Positions 8,753 to 16,943 of a stretch of DNA of 38,516 bases are shown piece by piece (position 1 is the first letter of the stretch; each line of letters starts with the position of its first letter). The translations under genes were made by a program, and so were the position numbers. The DNA comes from an uncultured Opitutales bacterium. GTDB lineage: Bacteria > Verrucomicrobiota > Verrucomicrobiia > Opitutales > UBA2995. The DNA lies in contig CALJGU010000285.1 in assembly GCA_938075565.1 (NCBI GenBank), forward strand, positions 1 to 38,516, given 5' to 3'. The notes beneath the pieces were generated by a model, which worked only from the letters and a program-made list of their open reading frames with translations, did no database searches and was not told the origin of the DNA.

Positions 8753-9063
8753 TCTTTGAGGCCCTGAATCTGCTCCAGGTCGATGGTTTGATAGTGACGG
8801 AAGATGGCGAGTACCAGTGCAAGTCCGAGCGCTGCTTCAGTCGCTGCGATTGCAATGGTGAATAAGGTAAACAAGGGGCCGTGCATCAACTCTGGGTTCG
8901 GGCTGAAATGCCAGAACGCAATGAGATTCAAGTTGGCGGCGTTCAGCATAATTTCCAGGCAGATCAACATGATGATGATATGCCGTCGCGTAAGCGCACC
9001 TACCAAGCCAATCGAAAAGAGAATGGCTGAGAGGATCAGGAAATGATTAAGCGTGAGTTCCAA
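8749..9063 (-). CDS. nuoK: NADH-quinone oxidoreductase subunit K (minus-strand cluster)
   Basis: The product is a three-helix membrane subunit of 104 residues at the junction between the quinone-binding part and the antiporter subunits. Both conserved membrane glutamates are present, in CLEIMLNAANL (TM2) and ATEAALGLAL (TM3); they form part of the charged axis that links quinone chemistry to pumping. The loop between TM2 and TM3 (WHFSPNPELMHGP) is slightly longer than in the plus-strand NuoK. The gene follows nuoJ by 23 bases and overlaps nuoL by ATGA. Confidence 0.96.
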   Translation of the reverse strand: MELTLNHFLILSAILFSIGLVGALTRRHIIIMLICLEIMLNAANLNLIAFWHFSPNPELMHGPLFTLFTIAIAATEAALGLALVLAIFRHYQTIDLEQIQGLKE

Positions 9064-9086
9064 GTTAGTTGTTTAAAATAGTAGGT

Positions 9087-9596
9087 TTAACTGTCCGTCG
9101 TTTCGCTCGCACTGCTAGCTGCAACCACGGCACCCACAAGACCTGCAGTAAGCAGGAGTGCGATGACGCCAACGGAGGCAAAGTAAGGGTCCATCAGGGC
9201 GAGTCCGAGTTCTTTAACGGAGGGATCGAAATTTGAGAGTGAGGATTCGGCCGTGTTTCCGGCACGTGTGATCAGAGGAATAAGCACGCCAAACAATAGA
9301 GCTGCTACAGCGACTCCACCCCAAACCCAACCACGTGAGCGGACAGTGCGGGTCGGATCGCCCATGACTTTCGTCGTGAGCATGATGGCGAATAGCATCA
9401 GAATACCCACGGAGCCGATATATACCAGGATCTGAACGGCTGCGATAAACTCAGCTATTAATAGTAGAAAGAGTCCCGCGATGGCGGAGAAAAAGAGCAA
9501 TACCGAGAAGACGGCGTGAATCACATTGCGCAACGTAATCGCTAGAACTCCTCCGAGAACGGCCACCGCAGCTAACATGAAGAATGCAATGCTCAT
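9087..9596 (-). CDS. nuoJ: NADH-quinone oxidoreductase subunit J (minus-strand cluster)
   Basis: The product is a five-helix membrane subunit of 169 residues near the quinone cavity. It contains the NVIHAVFSVLLFF segment and the TM3 region AVQILVYIGSVGILMLFAIML, with the pi-bulge Tyr that is typical of NuoJ/ND6. The C-terminal helix GVIALLLTAGLVGAVV is also family-like. The start ATG overlaps the nuoH stop (ATGA), which shows translational coupling. Confidence 0.95.
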   Translation of the reverse strand: MSIAFFMLAAVAVLGGVLAITLRNVIHAVFSVLLFFSAIAGLFLLLIAEFIAAVQILVYIGSVGILMLFAIMLTTKVMGDPTRTVRSRGWVWGGVAVAALLFGVLIPLITRAGNTAESSLSNFDPSVKELGLALMDPYFASVGVIALLLTAGLVGAVVAASSASETTDS

Positions 9597-10816
9597 TCTG
9601 CGTACTGGTAGACCCGCTTCCCTTTGAGCAGTGGTGATTTGTTAAGACGACTGAGACCTTTGGCTGCTAGTTGCAATGCACCGAAACCAAAGATCCATCC
9701 ACCAATGAGTGCAACCCAGGTGCCCCATTGTTGTTCAGCAAAGTAGTAAAAGCCGGCTACGAAGATATTGAGAATCGCAAGTGGCATGAGGAACTTCCAG
9801 GCGTAGCCCATCAACTGGTCGACCCGAAGCCTTGGCAGGGTTCCGCGAATCCAGATCATTACGGCAAACAGGCTGAAGAGTTTGATGACAAACCAGGGGA
9901 GTCCCGATAGGATGGGTCCACTCCAGCCGCCGAGGAAAAGTGTAACCGCGATGCCGGCGATAGCGAAGGCGCTGATATACTCAGCAATAAAGAAAATGGC
10001 GTATTTGAATCCCGAATACTCGGTAAGATGACCGGCAATGATTTCGGAGTCTGCTTCTGGTAAGTCGAAGGGTGAGCGATTGGCTTCGGCGAGCGCGGCT
10101 ACGAAAAAGAAAATGAAGCCTGCGAAACCCCAGGGCTTAAAAATGTGCCAACCAAGGATCTGTCCGAAAAATTCTTTAACCACGTCGCCACTGCCGACCC
10201 AACCAGATATTTGTTGGGAGGCGACAATCACTTGTCCGTTTAAGGAACCAGCAATCATAATCACCGTTACAGCTGATAGGACCAACGGGATTTCATAGCT
10301 GATCATTTGGGCTACGGCCCGCATACCTCCCAGCAGAGAATACTTATTGCGCGATGACCAACCCGCCATAAAGACGGCAATCGTATTCATTGATCCTATG
10401 GCAAAGAAAAAGAGAATCGCGGAATCCAATGGGAGGGCGTTGAGGCCGTCTCCAACCGGTAGGAAACCAATAGCGATCATGGCAGGAACCATCAACATGA
10501 CTGGGGCCAGGAGATGAAATAACTTATCTGACTCTTCTGGGACGATGTCCTCTTTCAGAAGCATCTTAATCCCATCCGCCATGGGTTGGAGTAATCCAAA
10601 GATCCCGACTCGATTGGGACCGGGTCGGTTTTGAATGCGCGCTAGTCCTTTACGTTCCAACCAAGTAGAGAAGGCAAACGCCCCCATAAAGGACAGCATG
10701 AGTGGCAGCGTGTATAACAATATCTGGACCACGAGCTTGAGCAACGGGTACTCATCAAAGAAGCCGACCACCCAATGGCCGAGTTCAATGATTTTGTGGT
10801 CGATAAAGTTGTTCAT
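9593..10816 (-). CDS. nuoH: NADH-quinone oxidoreductase subunit H (minus-strand cluster)
   Basis: The product is the quinone-site membrane subunit of 407 residues. Family signatures are clear: ERKGLARIQNRPGPNRVG, LQPMADGIKMLLKED, the acidic loop AEANRSPFDLPEADSEIIAGHLTE split across two helices, and the WIRGTLPRLRVDQLM end. It is about 45 residues longer than the plus-strand copy, with an extra hydrophobic segment near residues 367-385 and a basic tail. The gene follows nuoI, reversing the common H-I order, and is separated from it by 119 bases that contain a REP-like palindrome. The start is the ATG at 10816. Confidence 0.96.
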   Translation of the reverse strand: MNNFIDHKIIELGHWVVGFFDEYPLLKLVVQILLYTLPLMLSFMGAFAFSTWLERKGLARIQNRPGPNRVGIFGLLQPMADGIKMLLKEDIVPEESDKLFHLLAPVMLMVPAMIAIGFLPVGDGLNALPLDSAILFFFAIGSMNTIAVFMAGWSSRNKYSLLGGMRAVAQMISYEIPLVLSAVTVIMIAGSLNGQVIVASQQISGWVGSGDVVKEFFGQILGWHIFKPWGFAGFIFFFVAALAEANRSPFDLPEADSEIIAGHLTEYSGFKYAIFFIAEYISAFAIAGIAVTLFLGGWSGPILSGLPWFVIKLFSLFAVMIWIRGTLPRLRVDQLMGYAWKFLMPLAILNIFVAGFYYFAEQQWGTWVALIGGWIFGFGALQLAAKGLSRLNKSPLLKGKRVYQYAE

Positions 10817-10841
10817 GCTAAATGCCTAAGAAGCACTATTA

Positions 10842-10910
10842 GGTAGGGCGCGATCGCCGAGCGCGCCGTCGTACATTGTGGAGCGGACCGCTCGGCGATC
10901 GGTCCCTACC
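10842..10910. repeat. REP-like imperfect palindrome between nuoI and nuoH
   Basis: Two 22-base arms (10842-10863 and 10889-10910) are inverted copies that match at 20 of 22 positions. They differ only where the left arm has CG and the right arm implies AC. Shared blocks are GGTAGGG at the outer end and CGATCGCCGAGCG at the inner end. The 25-base centre is GC-rich and can fold further. The element lies wholly between the nuoH start and the nuoI stop of the same operon. It is more GC-rich than its surroundings. Its form is that of REP/BIME elements mobilised by RAYT-type TnpA proteins, but no such gene is in the window and no second copy was seen here. Confidence 0.7.
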
Positions 10911-10935
10911 TTTAAGTGGATGGATAAATTTAAAA

Positions 10936-11739
10936 TCATTCTTTTTTCTCAGGCTCTTCCGGAGTTTCTTCCTCGGCCTTTGGCTCGGGAGCAGCGTCTG
11001 CTTGCTTTGCTTCCGGTTCTGTTGGGCTCTCAGCTGTGGGTGCAGTTTCAGCCGGTGCGGCTTCCGCCTTGGGTGCCTCAGTTTCCGCTACTTTGTTTTC
11101 AGTGGCTGGTGCAGCTTCCTCAGCTGCCGTTGCTTCTTCTGCCGCTTTCTTTTCCGCAGCCGCCTTCTTTGCTTCGGCCGCTTTGCGTGCTTTTTCTTCG
11201 CGTTCCTTTTTCTTGGCCGCGGCTTCTGCTTCTTTGGCTACGATCCGGTCGTCAGTTTCCTGAGCTTCCAGCGGGTGAATCTCGTGGTAGTACTCGTTGG
11301 ACCTGAGCAATTCGTCGCGATTTAGAAGCAGGCCTTCAAAACGGTTTTCGTTGGAGAGTTCGAATTCACTATCCATGCGAATGGATTCAAAAGGGCAAAC
11401 TTCCACACAGAGTTGGCAGCTCATACAGACGGATGAGTCGATATCAAAGACCGCCGGCCGCTTGATCGGCTTTCCGTTCTCGTCCTTATCTTTAATAATA
11501 TAGATACACTGAGGAGGGCAGGCCTTTTCGCACAAGGTGCATGCTGTGCAGCGCATGCCATCGATGGGATCGTCGCCATCGAAGACAAGAAAAGGGATAT
11601 TGCGGGTAAATTGATTAACCGTCGATTTCTCCTCTGGGTATTGGACGGTGGGTAGGCGATCTTTCTTATAATAGCTTTGAAAGAAGTTTTTGGCGGTTAC
11701 GGCCATTCCCTGAAGTATGCCTTTTGCTAGTAAACTCAT
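10936..11739 (-). CDS. nuoI: NADH-quinone oxidoreductase subunit I with long Lys/Glu/Ala-rich C-terminal tail
   Basis: This is the ferredoxin-like subunit that carries clusters N6a and N6b from the peripheral arm towards NuoB. Two CxxCxxCxxxCP sets are present: C64, C67, C70, C74 and C105, C108, C111, C115. The conserved domain ends near residue 160, about normal length. It is followed by some 105 residues made almost only of Lys, Glu, Ala, Pro and Thr, first as likely charged helix (KKKEREEKARKAAEAKK) and then as an Ala/Pro/Glu-rich, probably disordered stretch. The plus-strand NuoI (179 residues) has no such tail. The tail could be a docking or tethering arm in a complex that lacks NuoEFG, but this is inference. 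The gene follows nuoD by 24 bases. Confidence 0.95.
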   Translation of the reverse strand: MSLLAKGILQGMAVTAKNFFQSYYKKDRLPTVQYPEEKSTVNQFTRNIPFLVFDGDDPIDGMRCTACTLCEKACPPQCIYIIKDKDENGKPIKRPAVFDIDSSVCMSCQLCVEVCPFESIRMDSEFELSNENRFEGLLLNRDELLRSNEYYHEIHPLEAQETDDRIVAKEAEAAAKKKEREEKARKAAEAKKAAAEKKAAEEATAAEEAAPATENKVAETEAPKAEAAPAETAPTAESPTEPEAKQADAAPEPKAEEETPEEPEKKE

Positions 11740-11763
11740 GATCGAATAACAGTTTAGCCGGTA

Positions 11764-12915
11764 CTAACGGTCTACCTCTCCCAGGACGATGTCGATGCTT
11801 CCGAGGATGATCACGGCATCAGCGACTTTGTGACCGATGCACATGTGGCGCAAGGCGGTCAGGTTGATGAAGGAGGGTGGGCGAACTTTAAAACGATAGG
11901 GATTGGTGCTTCCATCGGCTACCAGGTAAAAGCCAAGTTCGCCTTTGGGGGATTCGATGCGGCCATAGACCTCAGTTCCCGCAGCGGGTTTGAAGACCCG
12001 GGGCACTTTCCCAATGATGTCTCCGTCGGGAAGATCTTTCATGGCCTGATTGAGGATCTTGATACTCTCACGCATTTCGAGCATGCGAATCATGAATCGA
12101 TCGTAGCAATCACCGTGCGCTCCAAGGGGAACCTTAAAGTCGAAGCGGTCATAGATGCCGTATTTGTCGACCTTGCGGAGGTCGTAATTGACTCCACTGG
12201 CCCGCAACATGGGACCGGTGATACTGAAATTGGTAGCTTCCTCTGCGGTGAGCACTCCGACGTTTTGTGATCGAGTGATGACGATCTCGTTTTCATTGAG
12301 CAGTGTTTCATACTCATCGAGGAAGGCTGGAAACTTATCGACGATGCGTTTGCATTCCTCGAGCCAGCCGTCAGGCAGGTCGCAGCGAACGCCTCCAAAG
12401 CGCATGTAGTTTACCATCATGCGTGCACCACTGAGCGTTTCAAAGAGGTCGAGTATCTTTTCTCTCTCTCTCAAAGCGTAAAGGAGTGGGGTGCCCAGGG
12501 CTCCCAGATCGTTGATGAAAAATCCAATGAGCAGGCAGTGATTCACCAACCGGGTCAGCTCAGCGCAAATGATACGAATGTATTGCGCTCGTTCAGGAAC
12601 TTCCACTTCCAGCATTTTCTCAAGAGAAAGTGCATAGGCCCAATTATTGGTCATACCGCAAAGGTAATCGAGGCGATCGGTAAAGGGCATGGATCCTGGG
12701 TAGGGGATGTCCTCGGCGAGTTTCTCGTGATTGCGGTGCAGGTATCCGAAAATGGGTTTCAAATCGACGACCGTTTCGCCATCCAGTTTGAGGTCCATGC
12801 GGAAAACCCCGTGAGTGGATGGGTGATGAGGCCCCATTGCGATTTCCAGAATATCTGCTCCGAGATCGTCTTTACTCAGATTGAATCCGCGTGCTGGCAT
12901 GGTTTCGGTACTCAT
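11764..12915 (-). CDS. nuoD: NADH-quinone oxidoreductase subunit D (minus-strand cluster)
   Basis: The product is the 49-kDa-type subunit that, with NuoB, forms the quinone-reduction site; it is related to the large subunit of [NiFe] hydrogenases. It has 383 residues. Signatures are [12 protein letters not shown] with the quinone-site His, [21 protein letters not shown] and the C-terminal GEVDR end. The hydrogenase-type Cys pairs are absent, as expected for complex I. The gene overlaps nuoC by ATGA, and nuoC and nuoD are separate genes here, not fused. Confidence 0.97.
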   Translation of the reverse strand: MSTETMPARGFNLSKDDLGADILEIAMGPHHPSTHGVFRMDLKLDGETVVDLKPIFGYLHRNHEKLAEDIPYPGSMPFTDRLDYLCGMTNNWAYALSLEKMLEVEVPERAQYIRIICAELTRLVNHCLLIGFFINDLGALGTPLLYALREREKILDLFETLSGARMMVNYMRFGGVRCDLPDGWLEECKRIVDKFPAFLDEYETLLNENEIVITRSQNVGVLTAEEATNFSITGPMLRASGVNYDLRKVDKYGIYDRFDFKVPLGAHGDCYDRFMIRMLEMRESIKILNQAMKDLPDGDIIGKVPRVFKPAAGTEVYGRIESPKGELGFYLVADGSTNPYRFKVRPPSFINLTALRHMCIGHKVADAVIILGSIDIVLGEVDR

Positions 12916-13499
12916 GCTTCCTGGCCTTCCCGTTCTTTTTCCCGCTCTTGAGCGCGCTCAATGACGTCATCGTGCGGAGTCGGCTCGTAATCATAATCGT
13001 TGGGCGGTGTGTAATCCTTCCGCATCGGGTGGTGCTCAAAATTGTCCCACATGAGGATGCGTCGGAGGTCCGGGTGATCCGTGAAATTAATACCGAAAAG
13101 ATCAAAAACTTCCCGTTCCATCAAATCGGCCCCTCTATATATAGGAGTCAGAGAAGTTACCGTTGAATTTTCTCGAGACATGACCCGTTGTTTCAGAACC
13201 AACGGCCCGATCTTTTTCTCCATGGAATAAAAATGATAAACCACCTCCATCTTTTCAGGATGCTGGGTGACTGTGATTTCCATTTTGCCCTCTTCATTGC
13301 GGGCTTTGGTCTTCACTTCCTTTGCGGGGTAGTCGACTCCACTGACGCAGCTGAGAAAATCAAGACGCATCTCGGGATGCTCTTTTAGCCAAGTGACAAC
13401 TTCGACGGCTTTTTCAGGCGGCACGATCAGGCTTTGGGTGTCTTCCTCCCATTCCAAATCGGGAAATTGCGTGAGTATGGCCTCGTGGTTGATCTCCAT
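12912..13499 (-). CDS. nuoC: NADH-quinone oxidoreductase subunit C (minus-strand cluster)
   Basis: The product is the 30-kDa-type peripheral subunit, 195 residues. The conserved block is [20 protein letters not shown] followed by RILMW and HHPMRKDY. The chosen start is the ATG at 13499, which shares one base with the nuoB stop (TAATG). A GGAGGA sequence lies upstream of it within nuoB. The frame is open for 16 more codons upstream, but that extension would lie inside nuoB and is not conserved-looking. The C-terminus is charged ([15 protein letters not shown]). The gene overlaps nuoD by four bases. Confidence 0.95.
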   Translation of the reverse strand: MEINHEAILTQFPDLEWEEDTQSLIVPPEKAVEVVTWLKEHPEMRLDFLSCVSGVDYPAKEVKTKARNEEGKMEITVTQHPEKMEVVYHFYSMEKKIGPLVLKQRVMSRENSTVTSLTPIYRGADLMEREVFDLFGINFTDHPDLRRILMWDNFEHHPMRKDYTPPNDYDYEPTPHDDVIERAQEREKEREGQEA

Positions 13500-14149
13500 T
13501 ATTCGCAACCGTCCTCCACATTCGGATTTTTCGCAGGAGGAGTCCATACCTCGGGATTGTAAGGAGGATCTAGATCATCACCTGACAACACGGGCACCGG
13601 ATAGATGCGCCGGCCTTCTTTGTAAGCAGGGTTGGTGATGTTCTTACCGAGGGTCTTTTGGTTTTTGATCTTCTTTTGCAGCGTCATCAATGCGTGCAGC
13701 AAAGCTTCTGGGCGAGGAGGGCAACCTGGCAGATACACATCAACAGGAATGTAGCGGTCGATTCCTTTGAGGACGTTGTAGCCTTGTTTGAAAGGCCCGC
13801 CGGATATGGCGCATGCTCCCATGGCGATGACGTACTTGGGTTCTGGCATCTGGTTATAGATCCGGACCACCTGCGGGGCCATCTTCTTGGTGACTGTGCC
13901 GGAAACCAACATGAGGTCGGATTGGCGCGGGGATGGACGGAAGACCTCAGCTCCAAAGCGAGCAATATCGTGCCTTGAACCGGCTGTTCCGATCATTTCA
14001 ATGGCACAACAGGCCAAGCCAAATTGTAGCGGCCAGACAGAGTTGCTCTGGCTCCAGTTATAAATCCAATCCAAAGAGGACAGGATAACACCGGCCTTGG
14101 CAGTGGACTCCGGGGACAGATCGATTTCTTCTTCCTGGGTAAAACTCAT
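13499..14149 (-). CDS. nuoB: NADH-quinone oxidoreductase subunit B (minus-strand cluster)
   Basis: The product is the subunit that binds cluster N2, the immediate electron donor to quinone. Counting from the ATG at 14149, cluster ligands are C47 and C48 (GLACCAIEM), C113 (GACAISGG) and C143 ([11 protein letters not shown]). The 216-residue protein has about 50 residues after the conserved domain ([24 protein letters not shown]), which the plus-strand NuoB lacks. An in-frame TTG at 14167 would overlap nuoA, but the ATG four bases after the nuoA stop is the more likely start. Confidence 0.96.
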   Translation of the reverse strand: MSFTQEEEIDLSPESTAKAGVILSSLDWIYNWSQSNSVWPLQFGLACCAIEMIGTAGSRHDIARFGAEVFRPSPRQSDLMLVSGTVTKKMAPQVVRIYNQMPEPKYVIAMGACAISGGPFKQGYNVLKGIDRYIPVDVYLPGCPPRPEALLHALMTLQKKIKNQKTLGKNITNPAYKEGRRIYPVPVLSGDDLDPPYNPEVWTPPAKNPNVEDGCE

Positions 14150-14153
14150 GGGG

Positions 14154-14519
14154 TTATTTCCACTCAAGGAATCCTTTCAGCCAGAGATAGACCAAGCTTT
14201 CGGCCATGATTAAAATGAAAACGCTCATGGCGATGAATCCGCCAAATCCTACGCTCGTGAAGGCGGTCGCCCATGGGTAAATGAACACAGCCTCGATGTC
14301 GAAGATGACGAATACCAGTGCGTAAAGGTAGTACTGCATCTTGAATTTTCCCCACACGTCACCCGATGCCTCGAGTCCACATTCGTAGGTGGCTTGTTTG
14401 AGGTCACTCGGTTTGTGAGGACTCAATACTTTAGCGATCAGCAAAGGCGTACACGCTATTACCAATGCGAGTAGTCCAAATCCAATCAGGGTAAGATAGT
14501 TTATCCAGTGAGCAGCCAT
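14154..14519 (-). CDS. nuoA: NADH-quinone oxidoreductase subunit A, the only nuoA in the window
   Basis: The product is a three-helix membrane subunit of about 121 residues at the quinone-site junction. The Cys-containing loop ([13 protein letters not shown]) and the TM2 region ([19 protein letters not shown]) are diagnostic. The start is taken as the ATG at 14519; an in-frame TTG at 14543 is possible but has no ribosome-binding site. It is the first gene of the minus-strand cluster and lies four bases before nuoB. The plus-strand cluster has no nuoA of its own, so this copy could serve one complex or both. Confidence 0.94.
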   Translation of the reverse strand: MAAHWINYLTLIGFGLLALVIACTPLLIAKVLSPHKPSDLKQATYECGLEASGDVWGKFKMQYYLYALVFVIFDIEAVFIYPWATAFTSVGFGGFIAMSVFILIMAESLVYLWLKGFLEWK

Positions 14520-14556
14520 GTGGGAAACTGTAGAGAAAGCCAAGTTTCCACAGAAT

Positions 14557-14571
14557 AGATTGGTTCAATCT
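14557..14571. promoter_or_regulatory. Small dyad (AGATTG-3-CAATCT) upstream of nuoA
   Basis: A perfect 6-base inverted repeat with a 3-base spacer lies about 40 bases before the nuoA ATG, inside the only 103-base region that can hold the promoter of the minus-strand cluster. It could be an operator or chance; a dyad this short is weak evidence. No convincing -10/-35 pair was found next to it. Confidence 0.25.
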
Positions 14572-14622
14572 TGGCAATGAAAATTCAAAAGTAGTTAGCT
14601 GCCGGATACGAAGATTGGGAAA

Positions 14623-16224
14623 TTAGTTCTCAGGATACGTTCCTTCTCTGATGGAAATGTCGTGCATTTGCTTCAGGAGCTGCTCCGTTTCTGTATAGGA
14701 ACTTTTGCCCGCCAGGTTTTGGAATTCTTCGGGATCCGAGCTTAGGTCGTAAACTTCACGGCTGCCATCTTCGTATTGTATGAGCTTGTGATTTTCGATC
14801 CGGATCATGTTTTTGATGACGCTTCGATAGGTGCTGTGGGCAGGAATGTTCAAGGGAACCTTGGGATTCTGGAGCAAGGGTGTGATATCGTGACCGGTGA
14901 TTTGATCGCTGGGCAAATCAAGCCCTGCCGCTTTCATGACGGTTGGGTAAATATCTATCAGGCTTACGGGTCGGTAGCACCGCTGACCGAAGGATTGTGG
15001 GTTGCGAGGATCCTTGATGAAGAAATTTACTTGGGCGGCATCGTCCCAGAACGCGAACTTGGAGACGTGTAGTTTTTCTCCCAAGTGATAGCCGTGGTCG
15101 CTCCAGAGAATGACGATGGTGTTGTCTTTAAAGGGACTATTTTTGAGGCCGTCGAGAACGCGTCCTACAGCACGGTCGGCGATGGCGCAGCTGGCAAAAT
15201 AATGCATAAGCATGTCTTTCCATCCATATAGATCTCCATCTTGAGGCTGTTTGGTCAGGCCGTGGGCGAGCACTTTCGTACAGCGATCATTCCCTAGGAT
15301 CGGATCACCAGCTTCATTTCTGGCCAGGCCTGAAAACTTAAAAGCCATTTCCGGAACGTAATCGGCATCCTGGATGAAAGCCTCCAATAAGTCTCGAGTG
15401 ATGCTCATTTCTTCGGTGGGAAATAGATCCATGAGGTCTTTGGTCGAATAAAAGGGTAGGTGAGGCCGGAAGATTCCCAAAGCAAGGAAGAAGGGCTGTT
15501 CAGTCGAAACCTTGAAGGTCGTTCTTTGATCGGTGGCTTGGCCGTTTTCCAAAACACGAGCCATGAAATCGGCTTTTTGATAATCGTTGAGCTGATGGTA
15601 GTTGGCAGAAGTATCACCTTCCTGCCCCCAGAGGAGGCCACCTGCCTCCCAGTCTGAAGCGGTCTTCGAGCCGGCATTGCCACCGACGTTGGTCCAGTCT
15701 GTCCAGGATCGAGGGCCGTCCGACTGTTCGTAATTGCTGGTCGAGTGATAAATCTTTCCTGTCGATGCCGTGTACTAGCCATTTGCTTTAAGATGCTCAG
15801 GCATGTTGATTGCATTGGCCAGAGGGCGGGCGCCTTCGTACTCATAGTCCCGAAAGAAGATACCTCCAGAATTGGTGGTCAGGCCGGATTTGTGGGGACG
15901 AATGCCGGTCATGAGCGCCGCGCGGCTGGGATTGCAGGCGGGAGAGGCGCAGTAGGCGTTCATGAAAGTGATCCCCTGGTCGGCCAGTCGCTGGATATTG
16001 GGCGTTATCCGATTAGCCACCTCGGTCCGAAGAGCCTTATCGGGATAGATATGCTGGAGCAGGTTTCCGGGGTCCTCGGAGAAGACCGATCCGATGGGCT
16101 TCAGGTCGTCGATCGCTATGAAGAGAATGTTGGGTGGGCGTTGGCTGAGATGTTGGTTGGCCCAGCTCAAGCAGCAGCCGCTCAGCAGTGCTACGAATAC
16201 AAAAATAGAGGATAATTTAGCCAT
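14623..16224 (-). pseudogene. Exported sulfatase (iduronate-2-sulfatase-like, S1 family) interrupted by one in-frame TAG
   Basis: From the ATG at 16224 one frame runs to the stop at 14623 (533 codons) with a single interruption: TAG at 15777-15775 (codon 150). The reading is LKANG-stop-YTASTGKIYH, where related sulfatases have GYYTA, so a Tyr codon has probably changed by one base. Both sides are otherwise intact. The N-terminus has a signal peptide with a lipobox-like LSGC. Metal-site residues are in FIAIDD, and the formylglycine motif is C97 (CNPSR). Downstream are RPHLPFY and the metal/sulfate-site SDHGYHLGEK, which are S1 sulfatase hallmarks. The expected role is removing sulfate from sugars outside the cytoplasm. 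As written it gives a 149-residue fragment. It may be a young pseudogene, a consensus error, or rarely a read-through gene. It lies between the two nuo clusters. Confidence 0.88.
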
Positions 16225-16287
16225 AAGCGTTCTTAGGTTCCTACTAGATATAGATAAGCGATCAAAATGCGTCTAACTTTACCTGCC

Positions 16288-16301
16288 TGTTACCGGTAAC
16301 A
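16288..16301. promoter_or_regulatory. Perfect 14-base palindrome, LacI-family operator-like
   Basis: TGTTACCGGTAACA is a perfect palindrome that begins 64 bases upstream of the sulfatase start and lies 133 bases before nuoB of the plus cluster. Its TGTTACC half-site with central CCGG resembles operators bound by LacI-family regulators such as the gluconate repressor. That family often controls glycan-use genes, so the sulfatase is the more likely target. No regulator gene is present in the window. Confidence 0.5.
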
Positions 16302-16433
16302 AGTGTCTAAGAATAGGACTTGAACCAGGACATTTGTGACCAATTTTTGCACGTTGCTTTTAATTGGCCAGAAGTTGCCTATTTTCCTTGATCGTAATCG
16401 AACCACCGCACTAACTTAGCCCGCTTATTTACT

Positions 16434-16943
16434 ATGAGTCACTCCGACAAGGAAATTGCCTACAATTCCAAAGTAGAAGGGGGCGTAATTACCAGCCGCC
16501 TCGACTCGGTTATCAACTGGGTTCGTTCAAACTCCGTATGGCCTATGCCTATGGGGCTCGCTTGCTGTGGAATTGAGTTGATGGCTGTGGGAGCTTCACG
16601 TTTCGATATCAGCCGATTCGGTGCTGAGGTCATGCGTTTCTCGCCCCGGCAATCCGATTGCATGATCGTGGCTGGAACCGTTACCTATAAAATGGCACCT
16701 GCTGTTCGTCGGATCTATGATCAGATGGCCGAACCCAAGTGGGTGATCGCGATGGGAGCCTGTGCTTCTTCCGGTGGCATGTATCGCTCCTATGCGACGA
16801 TGCAGGGGGTTGATCGCATCATCCCGGTCGATGTTTACGTAAGTGGATGTCCGCCTCGTCCCGAAGCTTTGTTGGATGCACTCATAAAACTTCAAAAGAA
16901 AATTGGTACTGAACGTTCCACCAAACAACTGGTATCCGCCTGA
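16434..16943 (+). CDS. nuoB: NADH-quinone oxidoreductase subunit B (plus-strand cluster)
   Basis: The product is the N2-cluster subunit, 169 residues. Ligands are C44 and C45 (GLACCGIEL), C110 (GACASSGG) and C139 ([11 protein letters not shown]). It is shorter at the C-terminus than the minus-strand NuoB and differs from it throughout, so the two clusters are not recent duplicates. It is the first gene of the plus cluster; no nuoA precedes it. The ATG at 16434 has no obvious Shine-Dalgarno sequence. A weak promoter (TTGATC, 18 bases, TAACTT) can be drawn just upstream but is not reliable. Confidence 0.97.
   Translation: MSHSDKEIAYNSKVEGGVITSRLDSVINWVRSNSVWPMPMGLACCGIELMAVGASRFDISRFGAEVMRFSPRQSDCMIVAGTVTYKMAPAVRRIYDQMAEPKWVIAMGACASSGGMYRSYATMQGVDRIIPVDVYVSGCPPRPEALLDALIKLQKKIGTERSTKQLVSA

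Noticed and set aside
10876-11325. Long plus-strand open frames opposite the 3' half of the minus-strand nuoI
   Set aside because: They are caused by the low-complexity Lys/Glu/Ala-rich tail of NuoI read in antisense; the products are Phe/Cys/Leu/Arg-rich repeats without start signals or family features.
15405-15845. A 146-codon frame on the minus strand across the sulfatase stop codon, which might suggest a frameshift
   Set aside because: Its translation is Ser/Thr/Arg-rich and unlike any sulfatase, while the original frame continues the sulfatase exactly after the TAG, so the lesion is a point nonsense change and not a frameshift.
16340-16433. Sigma-70-like promoter before the plus-strand nuoB (TTGATC, 18 bases, TAACTT)
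   Set aside because: Several equally poor pairs can be drawn in this AT-rich stretch, and the promoter rules of this organism are unknown.
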